Assembly: GCA_963969395.1 (NCBI GenBank)
Contig: OZ017797.1
Coordinates: 33,666,001-33,730,000 of the forward strand
Direction of reading: 5' to 3'
Source of the DNA: Pseudoscleropodium purum
Lineage: Eukaryota > Streptophyta > Bryopsida > Hypnales > Brachytheciaceae
Length of the DNA stretch: 64,000 bases
In this document: in pieces, positions 1-13,340 of the stretch
Numbering within the stretch: the first letter of the stretch is position 1
Layout of the letters: each line of letters begins with the position of its first letter
Position numbers and translations under genes: made by a program
Notes under the pieces: model-generated
Told to the model about the DNA's origin: nothing
Databases searched by the model: none
Seen by the model: only the letters and a program-made list of their open reading frames with translations

Positions 1-1271
1 AGATATGACTTTGGAAACCCTGCACAAAATATTCGTTAGATATTCCATGGTCCCATAGTAATAACTGTGATCGATGCACTTGTTCCCAACCATGTACCCA
101 TTTCCAGTTTTCCAGTTTTCCACACGTGGAGATTCTACTTTCTAAAGACTAGAATACACCCTATTTTTACAGTAAAGCTTGTGGTTGGGAATGGATATAC
201 CCATACTATGAGGCACTTTGAAAACAAATCAAAATAGGTGCAATGTATACAGTATTAGAGGGTATTAATTAATCAATCTTGATTTAAGAGTATCATTAAT
301 TATTTCTTTGAAGGGGTCCAACATGTTATTGTTTGTCCATCCTTTGTTCTAATTTTTTATATTTTGTTAAAGAATTTTACAAATTTATCTAATAATGTAG
401 ATGGTGTTGGGAACCATTGCAAATACTATTGGGACATCTCCAATTTATAAACTTTTGGACTTATCACTTGAGAGTTGCTGAGGCATGTGGTCTTCATTGT
501 ATCATTAGTATAATAATAGATACACTTGAGTAGATATAAAATATGTTAATTTTGTTAGAGTTATATAAAAAGAGGAAAAAAATAAAAATCATTGGAAAGG
601 AGAGGGATGGAAATTGTATTTAAGGTAACTACACCTAGAATGGATTGCTCTTCAAAATTGATCCCTACTTTTGAAGGGAAAATAAATAGGGAGGAATTCC
701 AAAATGGTATTCATGACAAGGACAAATGTTAAATGAATCTTGAGTAGTGTATAGCTCTATTAATAAAATTCCTAAGGTGGCAACTAAACAAGTGGTCAAT
801 TTTGAATGTATTTGATGTTGTTTTAACTTTTTTTTTTTGTCATTTCTTCATGTGCATCAAATTCATTTTGGCATCACCTACATGACACTTTTAGGACCCT
901 ACACCTTGAATCTTTGAAAATTTGTAATTAATTCACAATTCATCTAAAAATTATAGAACCACTTGTAGTTTGATTCATAGCCCTTTAACAATGTGAAAAA
1001 AATGTTATTCATTTTTCTAAACCACATTTATTATTCCACAAAGCTTATTCAGTCTATTTTAGGTGTAGTGTACCATAGTGGATTTTAGGATATTAATTTC
1101 TTGTTGTGTGGTGAAATAAGTTAGGAGACTTTCCAAAGAACTTTTATTTTATTGTTTGAAAATTTTAGAATACAAGTTGTAAAACTTGAAAAATATGTTA
1201 TACAATTTAGGTCTTCTAAATTATGTTGTTTGATGTTCTTTCATAATCATATATATTTTAATACTATTGTA
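1..1271. other. AT-rich spacer, no gene seen
   Basis: No coding region could be supported on either strand. A possible short element lies at about 613-1075: its left end reads AGGTAACTACACCTA after a TA, and its right end is an imperfect inverted copy followed by TA. The rest is AT-rich with homopolymer runs. Confidence 0.5.
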
Positions 1272-1697
1272 CTCCCTCTATCCCACTAATAACCTCCTAA
1301 AAGTTTCCCTTCAAGGGATTAATTACAATTTTAGTCTTTGTGCTAGTGATACATGCATTCAAAAATTAGTAATCCATCTTTTAGATTTATGCAAAAGCTC
1401 TAGCTTACGTGCCATCATCTAGGCATCCATAATTCATATAGAAAGTATTATAGCACCAAAGTGGTCACCAAATACATTGTCAATACTACTGTCTCAAAAA
1501 GCATAGCAAGTACAAGGAGCCTCATATGACCAAGGCCAAGATTTTTAGGAGAAAAATGCTCCCTGATTGCTTGACTTGTTTCCACGAAGTTGCCCAACCT
1601 GGCCAAAACTTACTCAATAATCAAAATTAGGAAACGGAGCTTTTTAGTGGGACAAGAATTTTGCCTGGTTTGAAGGTTTTTAGTGGGACAGAGGGAG
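1272..1697. mobile_element. Stowaway-like MITE, 426 bp
   Basis: The left end reads CTCCCTCTATCCCACTAA and the right end is its inverted counterpart, CTCCCTCTGTCCCACTAA on the other strand. The terminal inverted repeats match over about 24 bp with two mismatches. A TA dinucleotide flanks each side (1270-1271 and 1698-1699), as expected for a target duplication. The CTCCCTC terminus is the known signature of plant Stowaway elements and their mariner-like relatives. No transposase is encoded, so it is non-autonomous. Confidence 0.8.
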
Positions 1698-1793
1698 TAT
1701 ATCTTTGAGAGACTTTCTTATCTTTATTGGATTATTGGGTTTTGTCTGTATGGTGTATGCTAATGCATTACAAAACTATATACCCACAGGATA

Positions 1794-2095
1794 AGGTAGG
1801 AGGTCAATGTAATGACCTTGCTCTGAAAGTATTTCCTAATATAGAAGTACTTATTGCTTTCTTTAATGTACTAGCAATGAACATTTCAAGGGGTAGATAC
1901 TCTTAGAGCCTTATGTGATTCCAACTTCAAAATTCATGACTATTTCCACAAAAGTCCCAAGAATATGAAACAACTTGGGTATGTTACTAATTCCATTTTA
2001 CTCTCTAAAATATTTACTATAAAATATTTCAATATGTCAAAGTCTCTAAAATTGCAAATCTATTCATAAATGGTTGTTTTATAGACCTCCTACCT
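1794..2095. mobile_element. TA-flanked MITE, AGGTA-type ends
   Basis: A 302-bp segment bounded by inverted AGGTAGGAGGTC termini, with TA immediately outside both ends (1792-1793 and 2096-2097). There is no coding capacity. The first bases AGGTA are shared with other TA-flanked elements at 36195-36356 and 62238-62616, suggesting related transposase recognition. The repeat is only about 12 bp, so the call depends on the paired TA duplications. Confidence 0.55.
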
Positions 2096-2097
2096 TA

Positions 2098-3202
2098 GTA
2101 CCAAGTGATTTTGGCAACATTAGGGAATTAGAAAAGAAAATAGACTTGACTTTAATTCTTCAAGAATATTTATAAAATGAATATAGATGCTTCTTCATTA
2201 GCCTTGTAAAGATGCAGCCCCCTATGACCAAAGTGGTTAGCAAAATTCTCCAATAATTGAACCAATAGCTACATTATCTTTGTCTACAATTAATAGTGAA
2301 GTCATTTGTCAAACCATTATGGTCTGCAACATCTTTACAGGGTTAATATTCACCTCACATTATAAAATTCAATTGCAAAATATAAGATTATGTTTGAAAC
2401 AACATCTATCATTTTAAAGTAATAATTTAGTGATTGCCTTGAATACAATCAATGTGTTTCTTAAATACTCAATTGAACACAATAAAGCTCTATCTAGATA
2501 ATATAACCTAATTATGAGAATGGAATGCCTAATTCATTGTTCAAGACATTAAAAACATTATAAAAACATAACCACCCAATCAAATACAATGTCTAATTCA
2601 TTGATTCCATACATCCATGTAGTGTAAATATCCCAATCTTCATGCTTGTGCTATTCTTCTACTTCATTAATTGAGGCATCAGGAATGTTACATACATCCT
2701 CAAAAGTGACATCCAAATTAATTAAGACATGGAATATAATTATGATTGGAATCAATATTGGTTAAGCTTGATTCAACTACAAGAATATTTGTAGGCAAAT
2801 GTGTCAAATTGAGCTTGTAATTTGGCATCCAACCATCCAAATTACATAATTGTTTCTCCAACTACATCTCCTTCACACCATATACTAGAATGTAGGGTAT
2901 CATTCTATTTACACATATTTGGGACTTGCTAGGCTTATCGTGCACCTCCTCGAAGTTTAGCCAGATGAACTTACAGCTACTTGAGTCCAATGGTGCTTTG
3001 GCTACCTTAAATTTTTAGATTCTTGGTCAATCAAATTACCGTGAAGTAACTTAATTCCAGCACCAACGTAGCAATGCACACAAATTGGTTACAAAATGAA
3101 AACCAATAAAAGCACTTGTTCGTGCAGGTTGGGTGCAAGAGCAACAGAGGATTCACTGGACTCACTTGAGGCAGTTCCAACTTCCAGAAGGCAGAGAGAA
3201 GA
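2098..3202. other. AT-rich spacer, no gene seen
   Basis: No coding region is supported. The part next to 3203 probably includes the 3' untranslated region of the CPSF73-I gene, which ends at 3203 on the minus strand. Confidence 0.4.
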
Positions 3203-6200
3203 TTAAGCATCTAAAGGATAGAGAGCCGTTTGTATTCTGCGAAGAGCGACCTTGATGCGCTCTTTGAGATTATCATCCTTACAGTCAATGCCTTTTTTGG
3301 CGTGATCTACAGTGGCCACCGTCCCATCCACATTAACAGTCAAAGTCTGTAGCTTCTCGTCTACCGCAACGTCTCCAAACAAAGAAACTAGCAGCGAGTG
3401 CACAATCTTGATCTCGTCTTTCTCTTTCGCACGTCCCACAGCAAACATGGACTGGGAATCCAGCTTCAAGATCATAGCCACCACGGAGTCCGCTACCATA
3501 TCACTGATGGGATCCGACACCCACTGCAAAATCACATAATCCGCTCCTTCATGCGTTACAGTAAGATTTCCGTGCACCTTCAGAGTTGGACTGTCGGCCT
3601 TAGCCACGGCCTCCACTTGTTCATACATCTGCTGCAACCGGTGACGCAAGACCGTGAACGTGCCCTTGTAAGGCACCGATTGCCGTTGCATGACACTGCC
3701 TGTGGAAAGCTGGGTGAAGCTGTGGAGATCGTCCGGCGCCATGAGCTGGTAAGTGAAGCCCTTTCGGACTAATAACCCACTCACCACATCTCCTTCCTTG
3801 GCTGGCTTTTCTGCAAGACGCCCCACTGCTTTGGCAATCTTCTCCCCCTTGAAAAACATCTCCACTGTTTGGCAGTTCTTGGGTGACAGCACCTGAAGGG
3901 TTTCATTCATTTTCCCAAATTGGAGATTCAAAATCAAAACTTGATATATTTCAAAGAACTCTCCATTCCAAGTAAATAAAGGAATAACAAAAAGCATATC
4001 AATGAAAAACAGAAGAATAATAGTAATTGAAAATCTAGGATACTGGTCGGATCTCCGCGGACACTGACCTTCACGTTTTGGTCTGCAAATTGGGTAATAA
4101 GCTTGGCTTTCAAGCGTCCCATCTCATTGGCCTCTCCATGGACCAATATGATATTTGGTGGCCTCAGCTCGTGCAGAAACGCACTTGTTTGTGTGAAGTC
4201 AGCATGGGCTGAGAAAGAGATGTAATGAACTCGCATGTTTAAAGGTACCACCAGGCCACTGAGAAGAGTCACCTCCTTGGGCTCGTTCATGATAGCCTTG
4301 GAAAGAGTTCCCTCAACTACGTACCCGGGAATGACACACGAGTTCTTCTTATCTTGGCACCAAATGTCGAAAAGCTGTCTTGATAGCCCACTTTGAAGGC
4401 TCCCCGGAGAGGCCATCACAACCGACGGCCCTGCGTCGTCGAATTCGTCGATATTTTTCAAGGGGTGAATGTGCTTGAAATCGAACGGGTTAGAGACCTG
4501 ATCTCAGAATTCATGAACATAAATCAGTACATACTACCAGTATACAAAATAATCTCAGACTAACTAGCACAAATCGGTTAACTGGGGTGAAGGTGCATTA
4601 GCCAGTTGGAAGTGATCAGCTTCTTACGAGACTGCACTTACAAAGTAACTAATGGGGAGTTAAGATTTCAAGTTAGCTAAGTTAGCACTTCAAACCGTTG
4701 GTATAAACACAAGACCCTCTCCGCACCAACCATTTAGCGCCAACCAATCGGTCAACTAGGTGTTAAGGTACACTCTTCCGTGGAATTACTTGTGGTGGAG
4801 GAATCCATGGTGTCCAAATATACTGTGGTTCGAAATATCTATAAAGAGTACGAAGATTTCTAACTCATTTGGAGCACAATCTTTAGAATTATCGTGGTCC
4901 ACAGTAATTGCAAGAAAATATGTAGTTGGAAGTTACTTAACCTAGTGTTGCAAGGTATTTAGTGAGGAGTTTGAACTTTCAAGTTAGCTAACTGCTGCTC
5001 CTTGGTTGGCAAGGGCAGATTATAGCACTTCAAACTATTGCTATAGGCTCAGTTAGTTTACTTGTCCATAACTGAGGAGTGAAGTGAACTGGTGGAATGA
5101 ATGAATCTTCATTTTTTAAGAGGGGGTTAGCGCCAATTTGCTAACCGGGGCAGTGCGGGGATTTCCAGTTAGCTAGACTTGCATCTTGGTTGATGCGGGC
5201 GGGGCCTAAGACAATAAAATATTGAGAGAATGTGATCTACTCTAGAGCACAGCGATTAGTAGCAATGTATGCCAGTTAAGAGTCGATGACCTGGAGTGCA
5301 CTGTGACTACACTGGACTCAAGAAAACAATAATTGGAGAACAGTGTACCTCGAACTGCTTCTGAATACGGTCATTCATGGCATTGATGTACGTCTGATAC
5401 ACCGCCATGCATTTCTTCGCCAGAGGGGATGCATAGTAGATAGGTATGTGTTGAAGCTCAGGGTGCGCTTCCCAATATTCATCCAGAATCAAAAGCAGCT
5501 CTTGTGCTCGTCCAAGGGCGAAGGCAGGAATTAGGACATTACCACCCTGTTGACAAATCATTCAGATCTCATATGTTAACATTAAAGGAAACTATAAGCG
5601 AGAACTCCAAGCAAACAAACAAGTTATGCTCCTGCAATTGGCTCCAAATATAAAGTAAACAGCAAAATCACAGCACAACTTGTATCGTTAAATACCACGA
5701 AACGTGCTTACGCAAGAATCGAGATCGATTTACATTTCTGTCGAGACAAGCTTTGAGGATAAGACATTTAAAAAATATTTAGATAATTCAAGCAATGCGA
5801 TTGATCAATGTTTTTCATTTTCTCCAGACAGTCATGGAAAAGGAATCTTCACAATGCATGATAAAATGACATGGATTTGTACACAACAATTCTTGGTTAA
5901 TGTTCTTCTCTGTTTGACAATTATGTGGAGTGCTCTAGTTAACATCAGCACATAAAATGCTTAAACAAAATCGATTCGCCTATATATTCTTTAATGTCTT
6001 GCTACCGTGAGCTGGGGACTACAATTAGAAATTATGTCTTGGCCTCAACTTTTTGCTTATCCTCAAGATATGTCTGGACAAGTGTAAACCGGACCTCAGA
6101 AGCCCAAAGGATGCAAAAAGGCTTTTCTCCTAAACCAAGAAGCTTCAAACTTTGAAAATAAAACAAATGCTTCAATAGTATTAGATCTAGTGGAAAAGCA

Positions 6201-8806
6201 GGATAGAGCAAACGGCAAGCATACCCCTCGTCTCAAACCAAAAATTGATCTCGGGTTGGAAAAAAAGAGTTGAAAGGACAGTATTTAGTACCTGACTAAC
6301 AGTCTGAGCAACGGTATCAGTAAATCTTCTTTCTCGCATGATTCGTGGCTGGTGAATTTGCACACCGTATGTGGATTCTATGATGCAGACATCGGGTGAA
6401 AAGTGAGGCATTTCAGCAGCACGAAGATGGCGATCTTCCTCACATGAGTAATCCCCAGTGTAGAGAACTCGCATGCCAGCTATGTCTACCATGAACATGG
6501 CTGCACCCAACACATGACCTGCTGTATAACACCAGAATCTGATTCCATTCACTTCCATGGTTTGATGAAAATCGATGACCTGCCATCATCAGAGTAAAGA
6601 TATAAGTTTGAAAATATTAAAACCTTTAGGGACCTGATCCCCTCTCCTATACTAATCTCTGTTAACAACAACTCATCTAATCATATCCTTACCTGGCCTT
6701 CAATTAGCAAGTGGTGTAAGCATGACTTGGCCAGAAGTCTATGGCCGCTGATATTTGAATGGAAATGGGGTTGCCTACCGTCACTTGGAGAGGTACACGA
6801 CCTCCCACTTTGAAATTGCATATGAATTTCATACACAGATAAATACTTTATCTCAACAAACTTGGAGCTTGTTCCCAAACTGATTTCCCCACAGCTCTAT
6901 ACTGATCCCCCGAAAATCATACTCTTACATATTGGTTAAAGTGCTTCATGTGACGGAAAGAGTATCCCCTACCTTCTGCTCAATTGCAATACAGATATGA
7001 ACCCCTGCAAATCCTGGATACAGCAGAGAGTCTCTCTGAAGGTAGAGATCACTGCCTGGGACTGCAAACGTTTACTCACCTCAATTTTCTCCATCGTTCG
7101 AGCAATGTCGTGTTCATCATATAACATGTCGTCCACTGACACCTTGCTGATCTTGACGAAATCTGATAGAAGAAGTTTGTAGATAGCTTTAGTGGCATGT
7201 GTCATGAACACCCTCCCTTTGAAGTTGGTCTGCAAATCCACAAACCCATAATCACTTGGTTTTGGAAGAATACAATTGGGGTAATAAAAGAAACTGTCGG
7301 ACAACATTGAATCACACAGTTTATCTTCAAAACTATCAAAAGAATGGAAAATGACAGCATCTTGACCTTCTCCAGGAAGTAAGGTAGCGATGCACAATGG
7401 TCCAGATGAAAACTGCACATTGAAAAATGAAAGCGTGTGTCAGGAAAATCAAACCACATCCACAGACATTCAACCCAGGGCACCTGCCAAGTCTACTGTT
7501 ACGGTCACGACTAGATTGTCCTGTTGAGAACCGACAGAAGAGAACTCAACATAGAGTTTCTTCATCCAGCCCAATGCTTCGAAGACCTTTGCAGGTGAAG
7601 ACCAGTATCACAAACCTTAGGGAGCAAAGCGAGTAGAGTTTGAAATAAGGTCAGAATGGCACTCTCCGTGAGGGCTTAATAAAATAAAATACAAGAAAGG
7701 GAAACCCTGGGAGGTTGATCTGATTGAATTTTGGTAACAATAATTCATTAGGGCCCTCTATCTCTACACTTGAACAAATAGGACGCTGTCGCCTTAGATT
7801 TCCTATGTAGCATCAGCATTGCGTAGCAGCTCCACTATACCACTCCTACCCTAACGTCGACATTAACCCCTTCAGTCATTACTACTCCCAACAGCAAATA
7901 ATCGCATAAGAATTAACACACTCCACGTGAAAGTGCTGACCTAGTTTCAATTAAAAAGTAAGGGTGAATCTGGTGAATAATGTCATGAATACGTGTTAAC
8001 ATTATTTTCAGATTTGTGATTGAACCACCAACAGAAGGCTTGCTGACTTTAAACCTGAAGCTCTATGGTTATAGCACAATCATGAAAGGCAATCAGCAGT
8101 GGGAGACTGCAACTCACGAAAACTTCTAGGGTTTAGGGTTTTAGGGTTTATGACCACCTCTCCCAACGTGGCACCCATTGAAACCATGGGTATATACTCT
8201 GGGTTTAATGATAACCCTATCATGACTCGATCAGCAATGCAAAACCCTAATCCTCAGCTCAAAAACTTCATTGATTGCTGAGATACTAAAAGATAACTCA
8301 CTGCGTCACGAGCAGAACATCAATGCTGATAGGATCAATTTCATCGAAGTAGGGTAACGCCGCCATGCCAGAGTAACCAGGATGGATTCCACAATCAAAC
8401 TGCACCAATTCACAGCAAAAAAACGAGAAAATCAACAAAAATTCGTGAGAGCCTCCTGGAGTCAAAACCTCGCATCATCAAAATCACAGAAAATTCTAGC
8501 AATTAGACTGAGTGCAAATTACTGTAAAGAAGTATCTGGAAATGTGTTACACCCAAGCCCTCTCCAAAATAACTGCACAATTGCCACACTATAATTGACT
8601 GAAGCGAACTGACCACACATTCAAACTACGTCCCAGTGCAAAAATTGTGACCACCGAGGTTTGAGTGTCCATACCATGACCGTCTTGCCCTTGTAGGTCA
8701 TATACACACACGACCGCCCGACCTCATTTCCCGCTCCGAGGGGAGTGACCTCCAGCTTGTCCCCTTCCCCTTTCACCACCGTCGCCGAATCCTTGCGCTT
8801 CGACAT
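3203..8806 (-). CDS. CPSF73-I: Cleavage and polyadenylation specificity factor subunit 3-I (CPSF73-I), endonuclease
   Basis: This is the endonuclease that cuts pre-mRNA before polyadenylation, acting in the nuclear CPSF complex. Eight coding exons join in phase: 8675-8806, 8302-8399, 7367-7412, 7080-7229, 6292-6579, 5349-5546, 4069-4497 and 3203-3892, giving 676 residues, close to the usual plant length. The metallo-beta-lactamase fold holds the zinc motif HFHLDH (77-82), H164 in AGHVLGAA and D185 in YTGDYS. The beta-CASP region has H402 (SFSAHAD) and H424 (LVHGE). All metal ligands are present. The C-terminal 230 residues match the CPSF73 C-terminal domain. The start is the ATG at 8806, followed by MSKRKDS. 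Intron 2 is the longest (889 bp). Nothing looks damaged, so the gene should be functional. Confidence 0.96.
8128..8152. repeat. Interstitial telomere-like (TTTAGGG) motif
   Basis: Three imperfect copies of the plant telomere unit TTTAGGG lie inside intron 2 of the CPSF73-I gene. Short telo-boxes are common near the 5' ends of plant housekeeping genes and can bind TRB-type factors. Here the motif is intronic and its role is unknown. A shorter telo-like string occurs near 31974-31989 in an intron of the GT29 gene. Confidence 0.5.
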
Positions 8807-9410
8807 GACGCCCCCCTTCTCCTCCCTCCCGATCCCGTAGCCCTAATCAGTTGCGAATTCCTGACATCAGAAATGGGACAAAAAAACACCTCCGATGGGA
8901 ATGCAAGGCAACGTCGTCGAGGAAACACGCCAACACTCGTCACAGGGCCAATGCTCACTTGATTCTGTGCTCTCAATGACTTGGAGACCAAGGCATGAAA
9001 GAGTGCTTTTAGTAAGATTTAAGGACAAAATCGCTTCACTGCGCCATTTGGCGATGGCGACGCAGGTCGGGATGAAACAGAGGCAAAGGCTGTCGAGGAA
9101 ACGCAAATGCAAATGGACACTTGCTGGGGCAGGATTTTGCGGTGGGGAGGTGATTGTTCTTGGTTGGGACGCCCAACGTCGGGACTTCGGACCTGGAGTT
9201 CAGGGAGAGGACCCTGAAAGGACGAGACCTATTAGCAAGGTAGCTTTGCAAAATCCTCAAAAAGTGTCTTTGACAGAGTTTGTGCATATTGAAGAAGGGA
9301 TGATTTTTATTTAACCCCTAAACGCCCCAATTCTTTTTGGATTTTTTGCACATTTTGGCTTATATCTTTTTACAGAAATATCATTTACTGCAATTTCATG
9401 AATTTGGTCA

Positions 9411-9664
9411 TTAAGAAAGGTTGTCTTTTCAAGATTCAAGTATTACATTGGATGAATGAAAATTTTGTTGGACTATACAACTCCTAAAAGCGCTCTGTTC
9501 ATCGTCCAGAATATGGACTTTGACGTGCTTCAGGGTTAAGGAAGGTTTTCTCTTCAAGATTCAAGTATAAGATTGGATGAATGAAAAGTTTGCTAGACTA
9601 TACAACGCTTGGAAGCAATCTGTTCATCGTCTAGAATATGGACACTGGAGTGCTTTGAGGTTAA
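9411..9664. repeat. Tandem duplication, unit about 125 bp
   Basis: Two diverged head-to-tail copies start at 9411 and 9536. Shared blocks include CAAGATTCAAGTAT, TTGGATGAATGAAAA and CTGTTCATCGTC, and each copy ends in a GGTTAA-like string. Divergence looks like roughly 15 percent by eye. No coding potential. Confidence 0.8.
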
Positions 9665-11200
9665 TTTTTTGTGTGCAACTTTATTGATGCTATGTTCTCA
9701 ATGTTGAGCCCAAGATATTTAAGTTTTTTTTATTTAGTTTATATTGGGTAGTTTATCATTTATCAATAAAAAAAAGTACACTATACAAAGTATTTCAATA
9801 CTTTGAACTTTTTTTTCCTTGAAACTAGATTTTGACATTTGAAAGGGTTTTTTTTGAGCAAATCTAAGCTCCTAAAGTGCAATTTTGACTTCATTTAGAA
9901 TTTTTTTTTAAATTCCTTAAAAGAAATTTGAATGAAATTTGAGGTTGAAGATTTAAAACCATGTTTTTAAATATGGAGTGATGTGGAAATTTTCTTTATA
10001 CCACAATGCTTTATACTATAATGTACTTCTATTTTGAAAGTTTCAAATTCTTTAAGCACGATTTGTATTTGATATGACTTTTAGTCATTTTTTTCACAAA
10101 AAATCTAAAAATATCTTCATTAGTGTACAGAGTAGAGAAGAATAGTAAGGAATAAAAATATCTACAATATCTTTCTATGATTAAAAAACCAATAGTCTAT
10201 GATTATAGGTCCAAAGTTCACATTGTAATAAAATATTCAATTTTAGAAATTTTCAAGTTTGAATAGAAATCACATATCATTGACTTCATCTCATTTGTTG
10301 AATCTAAATTCAAGAAAGATCAATTTCTAAATCAAACTCAATCAAGAGCAAGGCGTTTGAAGTTTGCCAAAATACACTACATACTAACCTATAGATTGAA
10401 CATCTTTTTATGTAGAAAAGTCAAAATGAAAGAATTTCAAATTTTATACATTGAAAATGCATTTGAACAATTCCCTTCTTCTTTCCAAATTGAATCAAAA
10501 AAAATTTCCTATCCTATACACCATTCTAAAATCATCCAAAGGACACAAAGCATCTCCTCAAAGATTTCAAAGTTAAAGTAATTAACCCTAGAAGGATAGT
10601 CCCAATACCAAGGTAGCCAACCCTAATGAATAGGTGCATTCTTAATTTCTAGAGTTTCCCTTAAAGTCATTCATTGGACATATTTAGTCTTTGAGGTCTC
10701 TATTGGACTAATTATATTTGAATTTTTTGTAGCATGAAATAAATTTTATTTCTATTTTTCAATACAAGTGAAAGTTTTACTTTGCTAAAAAGAACATATA
10801 ACTATCAAGCCATCAAATCTTCCAAGCAAAGAATCTCAAATTGTTGTTTTGCCCCCTCAACCTAACAACAAAGTTTCAAACTAAATTGCAAAACTCAATA
10901 GCAAGCCTTGATAATTCCAAGAGACTTAAGAAGAGGCTTCTCTCACTTTTAAATAGGGAGAGAACATCCACTTAGCATTGAAGCATGAAATGGAAGTTAA
11001 AAAGTGTGTCTTGCTTGAATCTCAACTTGAACAAATGAAGTAATAGGACCTTTCTACATGCACTTCAAAATTGTGAAAGTTATAAGAAATCGTTGTGGTC
11101 ATTTTAGTTGAGTAATTTGGTCATTCAAGATTCCCTTTCTATTAATTCAATACAAGAGAAATGTGTGTGTTAAATAAGTTTTGAAGTATAGTCCTAAACA

Positions 11201-11263
11201 TAAGATTATAAGTAGTGACAATTAAGGAGGAAACCTCTTTGATGGTCATTACTTATAATCTTA
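11201..11263. other. Near-perfect 30-bp-stem hairpin with 3-nt loop
   Basis: The arms at 11201-11230 and 11234-11263 are inverted copies with four differences, three of which would be G-U pairs in RNA. The loop is AAA. A very small foldback element or a short-loop small-RNA precursor are both possible. The loop is shorter than usual for plant miRNA genes. Confidence 0.55.
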
Positions 11264-13340
11264 TATACTATTTTTTTTTGTGTACCCAAAAAATTGATAC
11301 TTTAGCAATCAATCATGGATGGAAGGAAGGTTAAGTGGTTGGTTTCATACCACTTTTTATATGACAACAAAGGAAGTACTAGGAGTTAAAATCAAGGCAT
11401 TTGTAAAATTAAAGAATTCCAATGTAAACTAATTCTAACAATGTTTTAGGATTACTCTCTTTTTTGGATGCTAATGAACCTAAAATGAGCCAATGGTTGT
11501 ACAATTAAATAGATAGTTGAATTTAGCTAATTGCCCTAAATAAATGCATGAAATATTAGATCTAATCAATTGAAATAACTCCTGGTATTAATCTAATGGT
11601 TGAAGGTTGAGAGGTTTTATTAAAGCTTTGTCCTTCTATACAAAATAGTGAAATTAGGTTGCCTTCCCAATTAGATTGCCTTACTTCATGGATCAATGCT
11701 TATACACATGGAGGGGCATGCAACTTTGTGAACCGCGCCTTGAATTGGTGCACTAATCTATGCTATATACATGGCTCTAGATTAAATGCATCATTGTACA
11801 ATAGTAGAGAATATTTGTATAGTGTGGATTGTCAAGAAATTAGCATGGGGAAATCTAATTTCACTATTTTGTGTAGGCTTTTTTCTATCTTTTTAAAGAA
11901 TTTTAGGGCTTAGAGCATCTCCATTCTAGTCACAAACCCTACATAGTGACAAGTTGGCATGGAGGCAAACATGTAGAAGGTCCACTATAGAACGAAGACA
12001 CCATATTGGCCTAGTAGGGTGCTAAGAAGTGGGAGATACAAATAGTATAATTAAAACTTTTGATGGTGTAGTAGTCCAATTTGCAATCCACCTCCCAAAT
12101 CCTAATGACATCTCCACAAATTTTCAATGGAACCATGTAAGGTTACTTATCCTTTTGGTGCATTGCAATAGGATCCTTTAGAATAAGATATGAATGCTCA
12201 AACCTTTGTGAATGTAAAAAAACCATACCTTCTATTTCACAATATAAAGACAACACTATTTGTTAGCATTAATATTTTAAATTTGCCAAAGTACATCTAA
12301 AATCATCCATAATTTCTTTAGATATGAAGTTGTATATATTGAACTAATGACAATAATGTAATAGACTTGAAAAAATTATCATACTATTCCATCAATCCTC
12401 AAAATATTGTTGTGTTTTGAGGCCTAAAACTACTTCAAACTACTTATTTTCAAAACAAGCTAAAATCTCCATCTATGTTTATTTCAAACAAATTCAACCA
12501 CAAGGGCCCTTACTTAACATTTTGAAATCCATCCTCCTATAATTTTAGAGTAAGAATCCCTACCAATTCCATAGTCGAGGTGCCTAAACTTCAAAAATAA
12601 TGTATATTTTTTTGGCTTTCCTAATAGTGAAGTTTTGTCTTTTGACCCCTTACAGACTCCAAGGAGTCTACTTTGGGCTTTTTGAAAATATGAACAACCT
12701 CTAAATATCAACTTCATAACTTGAAATTTTTGCATGAAATTTTAAGGATGGATGTTAATCATACTAATCTACTAGTACAGCTTTGTTTCACATCATTTCA
12801 AAATATATTACAAAAATTTGAAGTTTTCTTTATTTCAATGTCAAACTAGGCAAAAAAATACATTATATAAAAAGATTACTTCATTTTCTTTGATTGTATA
12901 GAATGACACGTATCCAAAAACATTTGAACCATTCAATTCCTAATAATGAGGTGAAAGCTATCAAGAGTTATATTTTACAGGCAATGAAGGTAGAAAAAAC
13001 ATATGATGTCATCTTTTGCACTCAATTTTGAAAATTTTCAAATAAAAACAAAAACTAAGAATATTAATTGTTGATTAGAACATTCTCATCATAGAAATTA
13101 ACATTTTCTAATTTCTTGTAAAAGTTATTAGTAGTTTAGTTTTTTCTTATATTTAGTACTACCTTCTACTTTATAATTATTTTCAAGATGAATATGAAAA
13201 AAAATTTGGTTAAATTTTTTTCATGTATTCACAAACCATTTTCAATTTTATAAGTGTTCAGAGTAACAATAGTTTGGAAGCTTGAGTCAAATTTGAAAAT
13301 GAGGCCTACCTCCTAATATACCATGTATGCTAAGTATGTA

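Larger units (their letters stand above)
9320..13340. other. AT-rich spacer, no gene seen
   Basis: The stretch contains a tandem duplication (9411-9664) and a tight hairpin (11201-11263), listed separately. Otherwise it is AT-rich with many homopolymer runs. Short open frames here have no recognisable domain and look like chance frames. Confidence 0.45.

Noticed and set aside
8895..9314. 139-codon plus-strand frame just upstream of CPSF73-I
   Set aside because: No recognisable domain, it overlaps the expected promoter and leader of CPSF73-I, and frames are open on both strands there.
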